From Clostridia bacterium (GTDB lineage Bacteria > Bacillota > Clostridia > Christensenellales > CAG-138), in assembly GCA_017428025.1 (NCBI GenBank), contig JAFRRO010000015.1:1-64000 (forward strand): DNA of 64,000 nt, read 5' to 3'. How positions within the stretch are numbered: the stretch's first letter is position 1; each line of letters opens with the position of its first letter. The notes under the pieces were generated by a model. It was not told where the DNA came from, did not search any database, and was given only the letters and a program-made list of their open reading frames with translations. The position numbers and the translations under genes are program-made. Shown piece by piece: positions 33,436-41,901 of the stretch.

Positions 33436-33915
33436 ATGGATACGATCGAACGCATTTATCGCGCATATTTCACGGACGTGTATCGCTACTGCATGCGGCT
33501 CACGGGCGACGCCGACGCCGCCGAGGAGCTGACAAGCGAGACGTTCTTTGCCGCCATGCAGAAGATCGACCGCTTTCGCGGCGACTGTGAACTCAGAGTA
33601 TGGCTGTGCGAGATTGCGAAAAACAAGTATCTGAGTGAACAGCGCAGAAAGCCGACCGTGCCGCTGGACGAAACCGCCGAAAGCCCCGACGATTCGCCCG
33701 AAGCGCTTGCGGTGCAAAGGGACAGCGCCGACCGCGCGACCGAGGCGGTGCACCGCCTTGAGGAGCCGTATAAGGAGGTTTTCCTTTTACGCGTGTACGG
33801 CGAAATGCCCTTCGAGCAGATCGGCAGGCTCTTCGGCAAGACGGCAAACTGGGCGTGCGTGACCTTCCACCGGGCGAAAGCCCGCGTCAAAAGCGAATTG
33901 GAGGAACACAAATGA
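33436..33915 (+). CDS. ECF-type RNA polymerase sigma factor
   Basis: A 159-residue protein. Region 2 (about 5-70) contains YRAYFTDVYRYCMRLTGDADAAEELTSETFFAA. Region 4 (about 100-155) contains LEEPYKEVFLLRVYGEMPFEQIGRLFGKTANWACVTFHRAKARV, the DNA-binding helix-turn-helix for the -35 element. Region 3 is absent, as in ECF factors. It overlaps the zinc-finger anti-sigma gene by 4 bp (ATGA), so the pair is translationally coupled. Confidence 0.93.
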   Translation: MDTIERIYRAYFTDVYRYCMRLTGDADAAEELTSETFFAAMQKIDRFRGDCELRVWLCEIAKNKYLSEQRRKPTVPLDETAESPDDSPEALAVQRDSADRATEAVHRLEEPYKEVFLLRVYGEMPFEQIGRLFGKTANWACVTFHRAKARVKSELEEHK

Positions 33916-35216
33916 AAACCTGTGAAATCGTAAAAGACCTGCTGCCTCTGGTGGCGGAACACATGGCGAGCGAGGAATCGACCGCCTTTGTCAACGAACA
34001 CCTGAAAACCTGCGAGACCTGCCGTGCCGCGTTCGACGCCATGCAGAAACCGGTCGAAACCGAACCCGCCGCGCCTTTGAAAACCGCGCGCAAGGCGGTA
34101 CGCCGCCGCGGATGGCTGATTGCGGGACTCGTCGCGTGTCTCGTGGCAGCTATGGTCGTGGGCATCCTTGCGAATCTGACCAAACCGATCCCGCTTCATT
34201 CCGTAAACGATGCGTTCGACACGGTGACGGTCAGCGTGCCGAAGAAGGGCGCGCAGTATGCGGAGGGGGAGGATGTCGTGCTTCCCTTGAGCGCAGAGGA
34301 ACTGGAAGCGCTTTTGGACAAACGCGCAGCATCGTCGTCTCTGTCCGTGACGCCGGAACTGATGAAATTGGAGGTCGAGGCGGACGGAATGCTGCATCGG
34401 GAAGGCGCATGCAGCAACACGGAACTGTTCTATCTGCTCGATCTTCGGGAGCCGACCGTTTCCGGCGCGCAGACGCTTTCCTATGAAGCGCTGCAGGAGA
34501 TTGTACGGCAACAGGGCTGGGTGCTGCTTGACGCGGAACCGCATACGGCAACCGGAGAACGGTATCCGGAGCTGATCATGCCGGACCGCATATCCGTGGA
34601 AACATGGACCGATTCCGGCGTCATGCTGCAAATCGTCTACGGCGGGACGACGTTTTCGAACCCTCCGTCGGCACTGGAGGACCTGCTTTTGGGCAGCACG
34701 GGCGATTCGTCTCTGCTGCGCGATCCGTCGGATAAGACCATGACGATCGCCGCATACACGACGCATCTTGCACGGCTGAAAGCGGCGCTGGGACTGCAGG
34801 ACGGCGTCAGACATTCCCATCGATTCGTCCTGAGTCGTGACGAGCTTGACGAGATTTCCTTCGAACCGTACGACAACACGGAGCGCGTCATCCTCTATCA
34901 GCGCGACGGTTACGAATCCGAATCGGGCTTTGCACTGCCGCGGCTGGTGATGAACTATTACTTTGCGATCGCGCTTGCGGGAACGGCGATCCTTGCGGTC
35001 GTGTGGCTCGTGCTGCGGCTCTGCAAAAAAGAGAAGGCAAGCCGCGTGTTCGGCGTGCTGCTGATCCTTGCGGGGAGTTTCGTGATCGCGTTCCTTGCGG
35101 CGGGCTTTCCGGCAACGACGATCGCGCCGGTGCAGGAGCTTGCATTCGTGCTCGTGATCGCGCTGCTTCTGATCGGCGCCGGACTGTGCGGACGGAAGCT
35201 GCTTTGGAAGGAGTGA
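33912..35216 (+). CDS. Membrane-spanning anti-sigma factor with N-terminal zinc finger (zf-HC2)
   Basis: A 434-residue protein. The N-terminal zinc-finger anti-sigma domain (about 1-45) has CEIVKDLLPLVAEHMASEE...VNEHLKTCETC, i.e. the HxxxCxxC zinc ligands. It is followed by a transmembrane helix (about 67-90), an extracytoplasmic domain of ~260 residues, and two further C-terminal membrane helices (about 353-375 and 387-420). It should hold the neighbouring sigma factor at the membrane until a signal arrives. The large external part is longer than usual and its ligand is unknown. I chose the start that overlaps the sigma gene stop. Confidence 0.85.
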   Translation: MKTCEIVKDLLPLVAEHMASEESTAFVNEHLKTCETCRAAFDAMQKPVETEPAAPLKTARKAVRRRGWLIAGLVACLVAAMVVGILANLTKPIPLHSVNDAFDTVTVSVPKKGAQYAEGEDVVLPLSAEELEALLDKRAASSSLSVTPELMKLEVEADGMLHREGACSNTELFYLLDLREPTVSGAQTLSYEALQEIVRQQGWVLLDAEPHTATGERYPELIMPDRISVETWTDSGVMLQIVYGGTTFSNPPSALEDLLLGSTGDSSLLRDPSDKTMTIAAYTTHLARLKAALGLQDGVRHSHRFVLSRDELDEISFEPYDNTERVILYQRDGYESESGFALPRLVMNYYFAIALAGTAILAVVWLVLRLCKKEKASRVFGVLLILAGSFVIAFLAAGFPATTIAPVQELAFVLVIALLLIGAGLCGRKLLWKE

Positions 35217-35220
35217 AGAT

Positions 35221-35326
35221 TGACCTCCCTCTGATGAGGGAGGTGGATCGGCGAAGCCGATACGGAGGGAGAGACGGCTACCCCTCAGTCTGTTGACACA
35301 GACAGCTCCCCTGACAAGGGGCGCTC
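35221..35326. repeat. MITE-like repeat, copy 2 (rearranged)
   Basis: It contains CCTCCCT-ctgatg-AGGGAGG, the GGATCGGCGAAGCCGA mini-hairpin, CCCCTCAGTC and the tgttgacacagaca/CTCCCC-tgacaa-GGGG blocks of the family in altered order. It lies between the anti-sigma gene and pyrH. Confidence 0.7.
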
Positions 35327-35434
35327 GAAAGATGTCGACGAGGTTGTGAAAATCCTGTGGAGATTTTTGCAGCCTCTTTCTTTTTGGCAAAAAGTGTGTT
35401 ATACTGCTGCTTGATATAAGTGGAGGTATGCGGG

Positions 35435-36127
35435 ATGAAACGGGTTTTGATCAAGGTTTCCGGCGAGGCGCTGTCGAGCGCGAACCAGCCGGTGTGTTTT
35501 GAAAAGGTCGAGGAGACCGCAAAGGAGATCAAGCTGCTCTACGACGCGGGGCTTGAAATCGGCATCGTGGTCGGCGGCGGCAACATCGTGCGCGGACGCG
35601 ACACGGTCATGCAGGAGCGCTCGCGCATGGACAGCATGGGTATGCTCTCCACCGCGATCAACACGCTTGCGCTGCAGGACTGTCTCGAACGGCAGGGCAT
35701 GCCGACGCTTGCGATGAGTTCGATTGCGATGACGCGCTTTATCGACGAGTACACCGCAAGAGGCGCAAGAAAGGCGCTTGACGAAGGCAAGGTCGTGCTG
35801 TTTGCCTGCGGCACCGGCTGTCCGTACTTTTCGACCGATACGGCGTCCGCTCTCAGGGCACTGGAGATCGGCGCGGACACGCTTTTGATGGCAAAGAACA
35901 TCGACGCGGTTTACAGCGCGGATCCGAAGAAGGATCCGAACGCGATCCGCTACGATCATCTCAGTTACGACAAGGTCATTGCGGACAACCTGCAGGCGAT
36001 CGATCTCCCTGCAATCACGATGTGCCGCGACAATCATCTGCCGATTCTGGTCTTCGCAAGGAGCGAGATTGACAAGGTTGCGGCGGGAATTCCGGTCGGA
36101 ACGCGCATCGACGGAAAAGATGCTTGA
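35435..36127 (+). CDS. pyrH: Uridylate kinase (UMP kinase)
   Basis: A 230-residue amino-acid-kinase-fold enzyme converting UMP to UDP with ATP. Motifs are KRVLIKVSGEAL (N-terminal nucleotide site), GIVVGGGNIVRGR and CGTGCPYFSTDTASALRA (the bacterial hexameric UMPK signature). I chose the ATG at 35435, with GGAGG 9 bp upstream. It starts the conserved pyrH-frr-uppS-dxr-rseP-ispG-polC block. Confidence 0.95.
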   Translation: MKRVLIKVSGEALSSANQPVCFEKVEETAKEIKLLYDAGLEIGIVVGGGNIVRGRDTVMQERSRMDSMGMLSTAINTLALQDCLERQGMPTLAMSSIAMTRFIDEYTARGARKALDEGKVVLFACGTGCPYFSTDTASALRALEIGADTLLMAKNIDAVYSADPKKDPNAIRYDHLSYDKVIADNLQAIDLPAITMCRDNHLPILVFARSEIDKVAAGIPVGTRIDGKDA

Positions 36128-36153
36128 AACCGGACGGACAGCTGTTGTATAAT
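36124..36153 (+). promoter_or_regulatory. Promoter of frr
   Basis: TTGAAA (36124-36129), an 18-bp spacer and TATAAT (36148-36153). The -35 overlaps the pyrH stop, so frr and downstream genes can be transcribed separately. Confidence 0.7.
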
Positions 36154-36188
36154 ATCTTTTTGAGAACAGATCAAAGGAGGGATCCGAT

Positions 36189-36746
36189 ATGCCGATGGAA
36201 CTGATCGACGAAACCAAAGAAAAAATGACAAAGACGCTCAACGTCCTGAAATCCGAGCTTTCGAGCCTGCGCGCGGGCCGCGCCAACGCACAGGTGCTGG
36301 ATCGCATTGCGGTCGACTATTACGGCACGATGACGCCGATCAATCAGCTCGGCAATATCTCCTCGCCCGAACCGCGCATGCTGATCATTGCGCTGTGGGA
36401 TCCGAAGATGATTCCCGCGGTCGAAAAGGCGATCCAGAAGTCCGATCTCGGCATCAACCCCGCGAACGACGGCAAGATCATCCGTCTCATCTTCCCGGAG
36501 CTGACCGAGGAGCGCAGAAAGGACCTCGTCAAGACCGTGCGTAAAAAGGGTGAGGAGAGCAAGGTGGCGATCCGCAACATCCGCCGCGATCTCAACGAGC
36601 AGATCAAGAAGCAGAAGTAGGACGGCACGCTGACCGAGGACGATCAGAAGCGTCTTGAGGAAAAGGGACAGAAGCTGACCGACGAGTTCATCAAGGACAT
36701 CGATACGATCCTCGCCGCCAAGGAAAAGGAGATTCTCTCGGTTTGA
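36189..36746 (+). CDS. frr: Ribosome recycling factor interrupted by an in-frame TAG at codon 144
   Basis: RRF splits post-termination ribosomes together with EF-G and is normally essential. The gene starts [40 protein letters not shown] after AAGGAGGG. It keeps one frame for 185 codons, the usual RRF length, to TGA at 36744-36746. The single exception is TAG at 36618-36620. After the TAG the frame continues [19 protein letters not shown]...AAKEKEIL, which matches the C-terminal helix of domain I. The interrupted position is usually Lys or Glu in relatives, so one base change (AAG or GAG to TAG) explains it. Possible causes are a sequencing error, a real nonsense mutation, or readthrough. The truncated 143-residue product would lack part of the three-helix bundle. 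Confidence 0.9.
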
Positions 36747-37132
36747 GAAGCGTCCTTGGCCTCGATCTCGATACCGCGGCAGCGCTGCTTCAAGCGGAAG
36801 GGAAGCCGGTCCGTCTGGTCGAGGTACGTTCGAGAAAAGGCCCGAAGGGCGCCGACCGCCGCGTGATCAAGACGACCGAGACCGACGCGGAGATCGTGCT
36901 GTACTGGTCCGCGTTTCGCACGGAGGTGACAACCCCTCAGTCACCTGTCGGTGACAGCGATGGTCTCACATGGTCGCAGCGCGTCGCATGCACTCCTTCT
37001 GCTCCCTGTTCGACCCGCGCTTCCGCCTCGCTTCATCCCGCACCGCGGGCGCTCGGCTCCGCGCCCCCTTACACAGGGGAGCCGAACCCAAAAGCCCTCC
37101 CTGTGCAAGGGAGGGTGGCAACCGAAGGTTGA
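36743..37132 (+). CDS. Small conserved-looking protein whose C-terminus runs into a MITE-like repeat
   Basis: The frame starts with TTG overlapping the frr stop (TTGA), suggesting translational coupling. The first ~62 residues (LDLDTAAALLQAEGKPVRLVEVRSRKG ... DAEIVLYWSAFRTEV) look like a compact domain of about that size. From 36929 on, all residues are encoded by the repeat, so the natural stop seems to have been displaced and ~65 low-value residues added. Function unknown; I recognise no named family. The real protein may end near 36930 in relatives. Confidence 0.5.
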   Translation: MRSVLGLDLDTAAALLQAEGKPVRLVEVRSRKGPKGADRRVIKTTETDAEIVLYWSAFRTEVTTPQSPVGDSDGLTWSQRVACTPSAPCSTRASASLHPAPRALGSAPPYTGEPNPKALPVQGRVATEG

Positions 37133-37144
37133 CGGGAGGGTTGT
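36929..37144. repeat. MITE-like repeat, copy 3 (216 bp)
   Basis: Left end ACAACCCCTCAGTC (36929-36942) and right end GACGGGAGGGTTGT (37131-37144) are imperfect inverted repeats of each other. The interior is nearly identical to copy 1 over more than 100 bp (CATGGTCGCAGCGCGTCGC onward). It also contains CCCTCCCTGTGCAAGGGAGGG. It directly precedes the DUF559 gene. Confidence 0.8.
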
Positions 37145-37147
37145 GCC

Positions 37148-37564
37148 TTGACCGATCAACCTGTGATGAGAAAGCACAATCCGAGGCTTACGGCAAATGC
37201 GCGCGAGCTTCGAAAGAACATGACAGAAGAGGAACGGCATCTTTGGTTTGATTTTCTGCGGGATTATCCGGTCCGCTTCTATCGCCAGAAGGTCCTCGGC
37301 GCATATATCGCGGATTTCTATTGCGCAAAAGCAAAGCTGATCATTGAGCTTGACGGATCACAGCATTTCGGCAAGGAAGGTGCGGCTTATGATGCGAAGC
37401 GAACACAGTTTCTGAGCGATTATGACTGCCTGGTTCTGCGGATTCCGAACCATGAAATCAACTGTGATTTCAAAGGCGTTTGCGAATGGATCGACCTGCA
37501 TGTGAAAACGACGCTTGCGGGAGAGAATCCGCTTGCGGCGGGAGACAACCCCTCAGTCACTTGA
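37148..37564 (+). CDS. DUF559 endonuclease-like protein embedded between repeat copies
   Basis: A 138-residue product from TTG 37148, or 132 from ATG 37166. MRKHNPRLTANARELRKNMTEEERHLW ... RQKVLGAYIADFYC...LIIELDGSQH is characteristic of DUF559, a Vsr/PD-(D/E)xK-like nuclease fold. Counted from the ATG, candidate active-site residues are Asp50, Glu61 and Asp63. No substrate is established for the family. The TTG start has GGGAGGG, the last bases of the upstream repeat, as its only Shine-Dalgarno; the ATG has none. The last codons (DNPSVT) and the stop lie in the downstream repeat. It interrupts the usual frr-uppS order and looks like mobile cargo. Confidence 0.8.
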   Translation: MTDQPVMRKHNPRLTANARELRKNMTEEERHLWFDFLRDYPVRFYRQKVLGAYIADFYCAKAKLIIELDGSQHFGKEGAAYDAKRTQFLSDYDCLVLRIPNHEINCDFKGVCEWIDLHVKTTLAGENPLAAGDNPSVT

Positions 37565-37735
37565 CGGTGACAACCCTCCCGTCAGCCTGACGGCTGCCAC
37601 CCTCCCTTGCACAGGGAGGGCTTCGGGATAGCGTATATGCCTCCCCTGTGCAAGGGGAGGTGGATCGGCGAAGCCGAGACGGAAGGGTTGTGACAAAAAC
37701 GATATGGATCGGCGAAGCCGAGACGGAAGGGTTGC
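37545..37735. repeat. MITE-like repeat, copy 4
   Basis: It begins ACAACCCCTCAGTC (37545-37558) in the same orientation as copy 3 and ends GACGGAAGGGTTGT (37678-37691). A second partial right end (GGATCGGCGAAGCCGAGACGG) lies at 37706-37726. It contains two hairpins built on CCCTCCCTTGCACAGGGAGGG-type arms. Confidence 0.75.
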
Positions 37736-37804
37736 GGCAATAACGATGATTACGGGGGCGTTGCGGCAGACGCAACAGCCCCTGTTGTATGAAACGGAGC
37801 GCGT

Positions 37805-38548
37805 ATGAGAAAATACACCGACAGCGAGATACGGGCGTTCGGGCTGAATCCCGAGCGCATTCCGAAACACATTGCGATCGTCATGGACGGCAACGGACGC
37901 TGGGCGACGGACAGGGGACTGCCGCGCGCGGCGGGACATCGCGCGGGCGTGAACGCGCTGCGGGAGATCATCCGCTTCTGCTCGGACATCGGCGTGGAAT
38001 CGCTGACGCTCTATGCGTTCTCGACCGAGAACCGCAGGCGTCCCAAGGAGGAGATCGGCATCCTGTGCGGGCTTCTGATCGAGTATTTCAACCGCGAGAT
38101 CGACGAGCTGCACGCGAACGCCGTGCGCATCAAAAGCATCGGCGACCTTTCGTGGTTCCCGCCCGCGGTGCGCGAAGCGGTGCAGAACGCGATGACGAAG
38201 ACCGCCGAAAACGCGGGACTCAAGCTGAATATCGCGCTGAACTACGGCGGCAGGGCGGAGCTTGTGCATGCCGCGCGGCTTGCGCTCGAACACGGCGAGC
38301 CGCTTGACGAGGGAACGCTTTCGAAGTATCTGGACACCGCGGATTCGGGCGACGTCGATCTAATGATTCGCACCGGCGGCGAGCTGCGCGTTTCGAACTT
38401 CCTGCTGTGGCAGATCGCCTATGCGGAACTGTACTTTACCGACACGAAGTGGCCGGACTTTACGCGCGAAGAACTGATCAAAGCGCTCAATGACTTTGCG
38501 GGGCGCGAACGGCGCTTCGGCGGACTGAAAACGGACGGGGCGAAATAG
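37805..38548 (+). CDS. uppS: Undecaprenyl diphosphate synthase (isoprenyl transferase)
   Basis: A 247-residue cis-prenyltransferase making the C55 lipid carrier for cell-wall synthesis from FPP and IPP. It shows HIAIVMDGNGRWATDRGLPRAAGHRAG (catalytic Asp and Arg-Gly-His region), TLYAFSTENRRRP and DLMIRTGGELRVSNFLLWQIAYAELYF. GGAG precedes the ATG. The stop is TAG and dxr begins 1 bp later. Confidence 0.95.
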   Translation: MRKYTDSEIRAFGLNPERIPKHIAIVMDGNGRWATDRGLPRAAGHRAGVNALREIIRFCSDIGVESLTLYAFSTENRRRPKEEIGILCGLLIEYFNREIDELHANAVRIKSIGDLSWFPPAVREAVQNAMTKTAENAGLKLNIALNYGGRAELVHAARLALEHGEPLDEGTLSKYLDTADSGDVDLMIRTGGELRVSNFLLWQIAYAELYFTDTKWPDFTREELIKALNDFAGRERRFGGLKTDGAK

Positions 38549-38549
38549 A

Positions 38550-39698
38550 ATGAAACAATCGGTACTCATCCTCGGCAGCACCGGCTCGATCGGCACACAG
38601 ACGGTCGACGTGCTCACACGTTTGCCGGACCGGTTCGAAACGGTCGGGCTCTGCTGCGGAAACGACGCGGAAACGCTCTGCCGGCAGGCGAACGCACTCA
38701 AACCGCGCTTTGTCGCGGCGCGCGTACCGCTCGATCAAAACCGTCTGCCCGAAGGCACGGTCGTCTTTACCGGCGAGGACGCCGCCGAACGCATTGCGGC
38801 GGAGGCGAAAGCAGACGTCACGGTGCTGGCGATCTCCGGCTATGCGGCATTGAAACCGCTGCTTGCCGCAATCAAACACGGCGGACGCATTGCGATCGCG
38901 AACAAGGAAAGTCTGGTCTGCGGCGGCGCGCTGGTCGATGCGGCGCTGAAAGCGTCCGGCGCGGAGCTTGTGCCGATCGATTCCGAGCAAAGCGCGATCT
39001 TCCAGTGCCTGCAAAACGGACGCAGGGAGGAGGTCAGACGCCTGATCCTCACGGCGTCGGGCGGCCCGTTCTTCCGAAAAACGCGCGAAGAACTGAAAAC
39101 CGTTTCGCTTGCCGACGCGCTCAACCATCCGACGTGGAAGATGGGCCGAAAGATCACGCTCGATTCGGCGACGCTCATGAACAAGGGACTGGAGATCATC
39201 GAGGCGAGCCGGCTCTTTCATTTCGGCGCGGAACAAATCTCGGTATTGATCCATCCGCAGTCGATCGTGCACAGCATGGTCGAATACCGCGACGGTACGA
39301 TCACGGCAAACCTCAGTAAGCCCGACATGCGCCTGCCGATCCAGTACGCGCTGACGTACCCCGAGCGTACGCAAAGCCCGTGCGAGCCTTTGCGGCTCGA
39401 CCTTGCGCACCCGCTGGAGTTCTATCCGGTCGATACGGGACGATTCCGGGCGATCGGCATGGCGTACGACGTGCTGCGCGCCGACGGCATCATGCCCACG
39501 GTCTACAACGGCGCGAACGAACGCGCGGCGCAGGCGTACTTTGACGGACAGATCGGCTTTGCGGACATCGAGGACTGCGTGGCGTACGCGCTCGAAACGG
39601 TTTCAAACCGTCCGGCGGATTCGATCGAAGCGATCGCCGAAGCGGACGAACAGGCGCGCAGGGCGGCGGACGCATTTGTCCGGAAGAATTTGAATTAA
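38550..39698 (+). CDS. dxr: 1-deoxy-D-xylulose 5-phosphate reductoisomerase
   Basis: A 382-residue NADPH-dependent enzyme, second step of the MEP isoprenoid pathway. N-terminal ILGSTGSIGTQTVDV (NADPH binding), ANKESLVCGG, the metal site PIDSEQSAIFQCL, TASGGPF and MNKGLEIIEASRLF are all present. cdsA, which commonly lies between uppS and dxr, is missing. Confidence 0.96.
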   Translation: MKQSVLILGSTGSIGTQTVDVLTRLPDRFETVGLCCGNDAETLCRQANALKPRFVAARVPLDQNRLPEGTVVFTGEDAAERIAAEAKADVTVLAISGYAALKPLLAAIKHGGRIAIANKESLVCGGALVDAALKASGAELVPIDSEQSAIFQCLQNGRREEVRRLILTASGGPFFRKTREELKTVSLADALNHPTWKMGRKITLDSATLMNKGLEIIEASRLFHFGAEQISVLIHPQSIVHSMVEYRDGTITANLSKPDMRLPIQYALTYPERTQSPCEPLRLDLAHPLEFYPVDTGRFRAIGMAYDVLRADGIMPTVYNGANERAAQAYFDGQIGFADIEDCVAYALETVSNRPADSIEAIAEADEQARRAADAFVRKNLN

Positions 39699-39707
39699 GG
39701 AAACGAT

Positions 39708-40850
39708 ATGCATTCAATCTGGTACATTTTACTGGCAATCCTGGGCATCTCGGTGCTCGTCATCACGCACGAGCTCGGGCACTACCTGATGGGCAAGCGG
39801 CTCGGCTTCACGATCGTGGAGTTTTCGGTCGGGCTCGGTCCCAAGCTGTTCGGCATCAAGGGCAAGGAGACGGAGTTCACGCTCCGTGCGCTGCCGATCG
39901 GCGGCTCCTGCCGCTTCTACGGCGAGGATCAGGAGGTGCAGGACGAGCGCTGCTTCAATTCGAAACCCGCGTGGAAGCGCTTTTTGGTCGTGCTTGCGGG
40001 ACCGCTGATGAACATTCTGACCTGCGTGGTGCTGTGCTTCGTGATGCTGCTTGCATTCGGTGCGAGCGAGATGACGGACGCGGAATATCTGTCCGTGCTC
40101 GAAGTTCTGCCGAACGGTCCTGCGGCGGAAGCCGGCGTGGAAACGGGCGATGTGCTGCTTGCGATCAACGGCGAACGGTTCGATACCTACGAGACATTTC
40201 AACAGGCGATCAAGCGCGCGGACGTCAACGGCTTCGACCTGACGGTGCTGCGCGGCGCGACGACGGAACAGGAAACGACGCAGGACGGGCGGCTGACCGT
40301 GACGCGCAATTTCTTTGCGGGCGGCGTCGAGCAGACGATCCGCATCGGCAATGTGCTCGATCAGGAGACCGGAAACAAGCTGCTGCGCATCACGCTTATA
40401 CGCACCGCGCATTCCTACACGCACAAATCCTACAACGTCCCGCAGGCGTTCGGCGCGGCATTTCCGGAGACGGCGTATTTCGGCGGGCTTGTGTACAAGT
40501 CGATCGGCATGCTCATCAGGGGCGAGGCAAGCTGCCGCGACATGACCGGCATCGTCGGTACGGTGGACGCGATCTCCGATACGATGGCGCAGGCGGGGAC
40601 GGCAAAGGGCGCGGCGCAGGTGTTCCTCTGGCTGTTGGCACTGATCGCGGTCAACCTCGGCATCGTCAACCTGTTCCCGCTGCCCGCGCTGGACGGCGGA
40701 CGGCTGATCTTCCTCCTCATCGAAATGATCCGGAAAAAACCGGTGCCGCCCGAAAAGGAGGGCATCGTGCATCTGGTCGGGATGGTTCTTTTGCTCGCGC
40801 TGATGGTCGCGCTGACCGTCAGCGACATCATGCGCTGCTTCGGAGGCTGA
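39708..40850 (+). CDS. rseP: Site-2 membrane metalloprotease RseP
   Basis: A 380-residue M50 intramembrane protease. HELGH is at residues 21-25 in the first helix and the second motif LPALDGGRL is near 320. A PDZ domain lies between (VLPNGPAAEAGVETGDVLLAINGERF). It cleaves membrane-bound anti-sigma factors and remnant signal peptides. The ECF anti-sigma factor at 33912 is a possible client, which is inference. Confidence 0.94.
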   Translation: MHSIWYILLAILGISVLVITHELGHYLMGKRLGFTIVEFSVGLGPKLFGIKGKETEFTLRALPIGGSCRFYGEDQEVQDERCFNSKPAWKRFLVVLAGPLMNILTCVVLCFVMLLAFGASEMTDAEYLSVLEVLPNGPAAEAGVETGDVLLAINGERFDTYETFQQAIKRADVNGFDLTVLRGATTEQETTQDGRLTVTRNFFAGGVEQTIRIGNVLDQETGNKLLRITLIRTAHSYTHKSYNVPQAFGAAFPETAYFGGLVYKSIGMLIRGEASCRDMTGIVGTVDAISDTMAQAGTAKGAAQVFLWLLALIAVNLGIVNLFPLPALDGGRLIFLLIEMIRKKPVPPEKEGIVHLVGMVLLLALMVALTVSDIMRCFGG

Positions 40851-40851
40851 T

Positions 40852-41901
40852 ATGGCGGATTTTGTCAAGGTCGGAAACGTGCAGATCGGCGGCGGCGCGC
40901 CGGTCTCCGTACAGTCCATGTGCAACACCGACACGCGCGACGTGAACGCGACGGTCGATCAGATTCTTCGTCTCGAACAGGCGGGGTGCGAGATCATCCG
41001 CGTCGCGGTCTTTGACGAGGCGGCGGCGGAGGCGGTCAGGGGCATCAAGGAGCGCATTCATATTCCGCTCGTCGCCGACGTGCATTTCAACTACCGGCTT
41101 GCGATCAAAGCCGTCGAAAACGGCGTGGACAAGCTGCGCATCAATCCGGGCAACATCGGTTCGCCCGAGCGCGTGAGCATGGTCGCGGACTGCTGCAAAG
41201 CGCATCATGTGCCGATCCGCATCGGCATCAACGGCGGCTCGATCGAAAAGCAGTTTCTGCCGCTGTATCGCGAGAATCCCGCCGAGGCGATGTGCCGCAG
41301 CGCGATGGGACACGCAAAGCTTTTGGAGGACTGCGGGTTTTCGGACATCGTGATTTCCTTGAAATGCACGACCGTGTCCGAGACCGTGCACAGCTATCGC
41401 ATGGCGCAGGCGCGGATGGACTATCCGCTGCACATCGGCATCACCGAGACGGGACCGATCGAAACCGGCGTCATCAAGAGCGCGGCGGGCTTAGGCGCGC
41501 TGCTTCTATCCGGCATCGGCGATACGATGCGCGTCTCTTTGACCGGCGATCCGGTCCGCGAGGTTGAGACGGCGCTTGCGATCTTACGCGCCGTGGGCTT
41601 AAGGAAGGATGACGTGGAGATCGTTTCCTGCCCGACCTGCGGACGGACGCGCTGCGACGTCGAGAAGGCCGCGGCGTATGTCAACGAACATGTGCTGCAC
41701 AACAAGGGGTATCTCAAGATCGCGGTCATGGGATGCGCGGTCAACGGACCGGGCGAAGCGCGCGAGGCGGATATGGGCGTCGCGTTCGGCGACGGCAACG
41801 GCGTGCTGTTCCGTCACGGCGAGATCGTCGGGCACGGCGATTATGAGGAGATTTTGCGCCGCCTTGTCGACGAGGCGAATGCGGTGTTGGAAAGCAAATG
41901 A
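40852..41901 (+). CDS. ispG: (E)-4-hydroxy-3-methylbut-2-enyl-diphosphate synthase
   Basis: A 349-residue Fe-S enzyme of the MEP pathway that makes HMBPP from MEcPP. It shows VQSMCNTDTRDVNATVDQI near the N-terminus and the [4Fe-4S] ligands CPTCGRTRCDVE and GCAVNGPGEA. Length matches the short bacterial type. It follows rseP by one base, with GGAGG inside the rseP end, and overlaps polC by 4 bp. Confidence 0.96.
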   Translation: MADFVKVGNVQIGGGAPVSVQSMCNTDTRDVNATVDQILRLEQAGCEIIRVAVFDEAAAEAVRGIKERIHIPLVADVHFNYRLAIKAVENGVDKLRINPGNIGSPERVSMVADCCKAHHVPIRIGINGGSIEKQFLPLYRENPAEAMCRSAMGHAKLLEDCGFSDIVISLKCTTVSETVHSYRMAQARMDYPLHIGITETGPIETGVIKSAAGLGALLLSGIGDTMRVSLTGDPVREVETALAILRAVGLRKDDVEIVSCPTCGRTRCDVEKAAAYVNEHVLHNKGYLKIAVMGCAVNGPGEAREADMGVAFGDGNGVLFRHGEIVGHGDYEEILRRLVDEANAVLESK

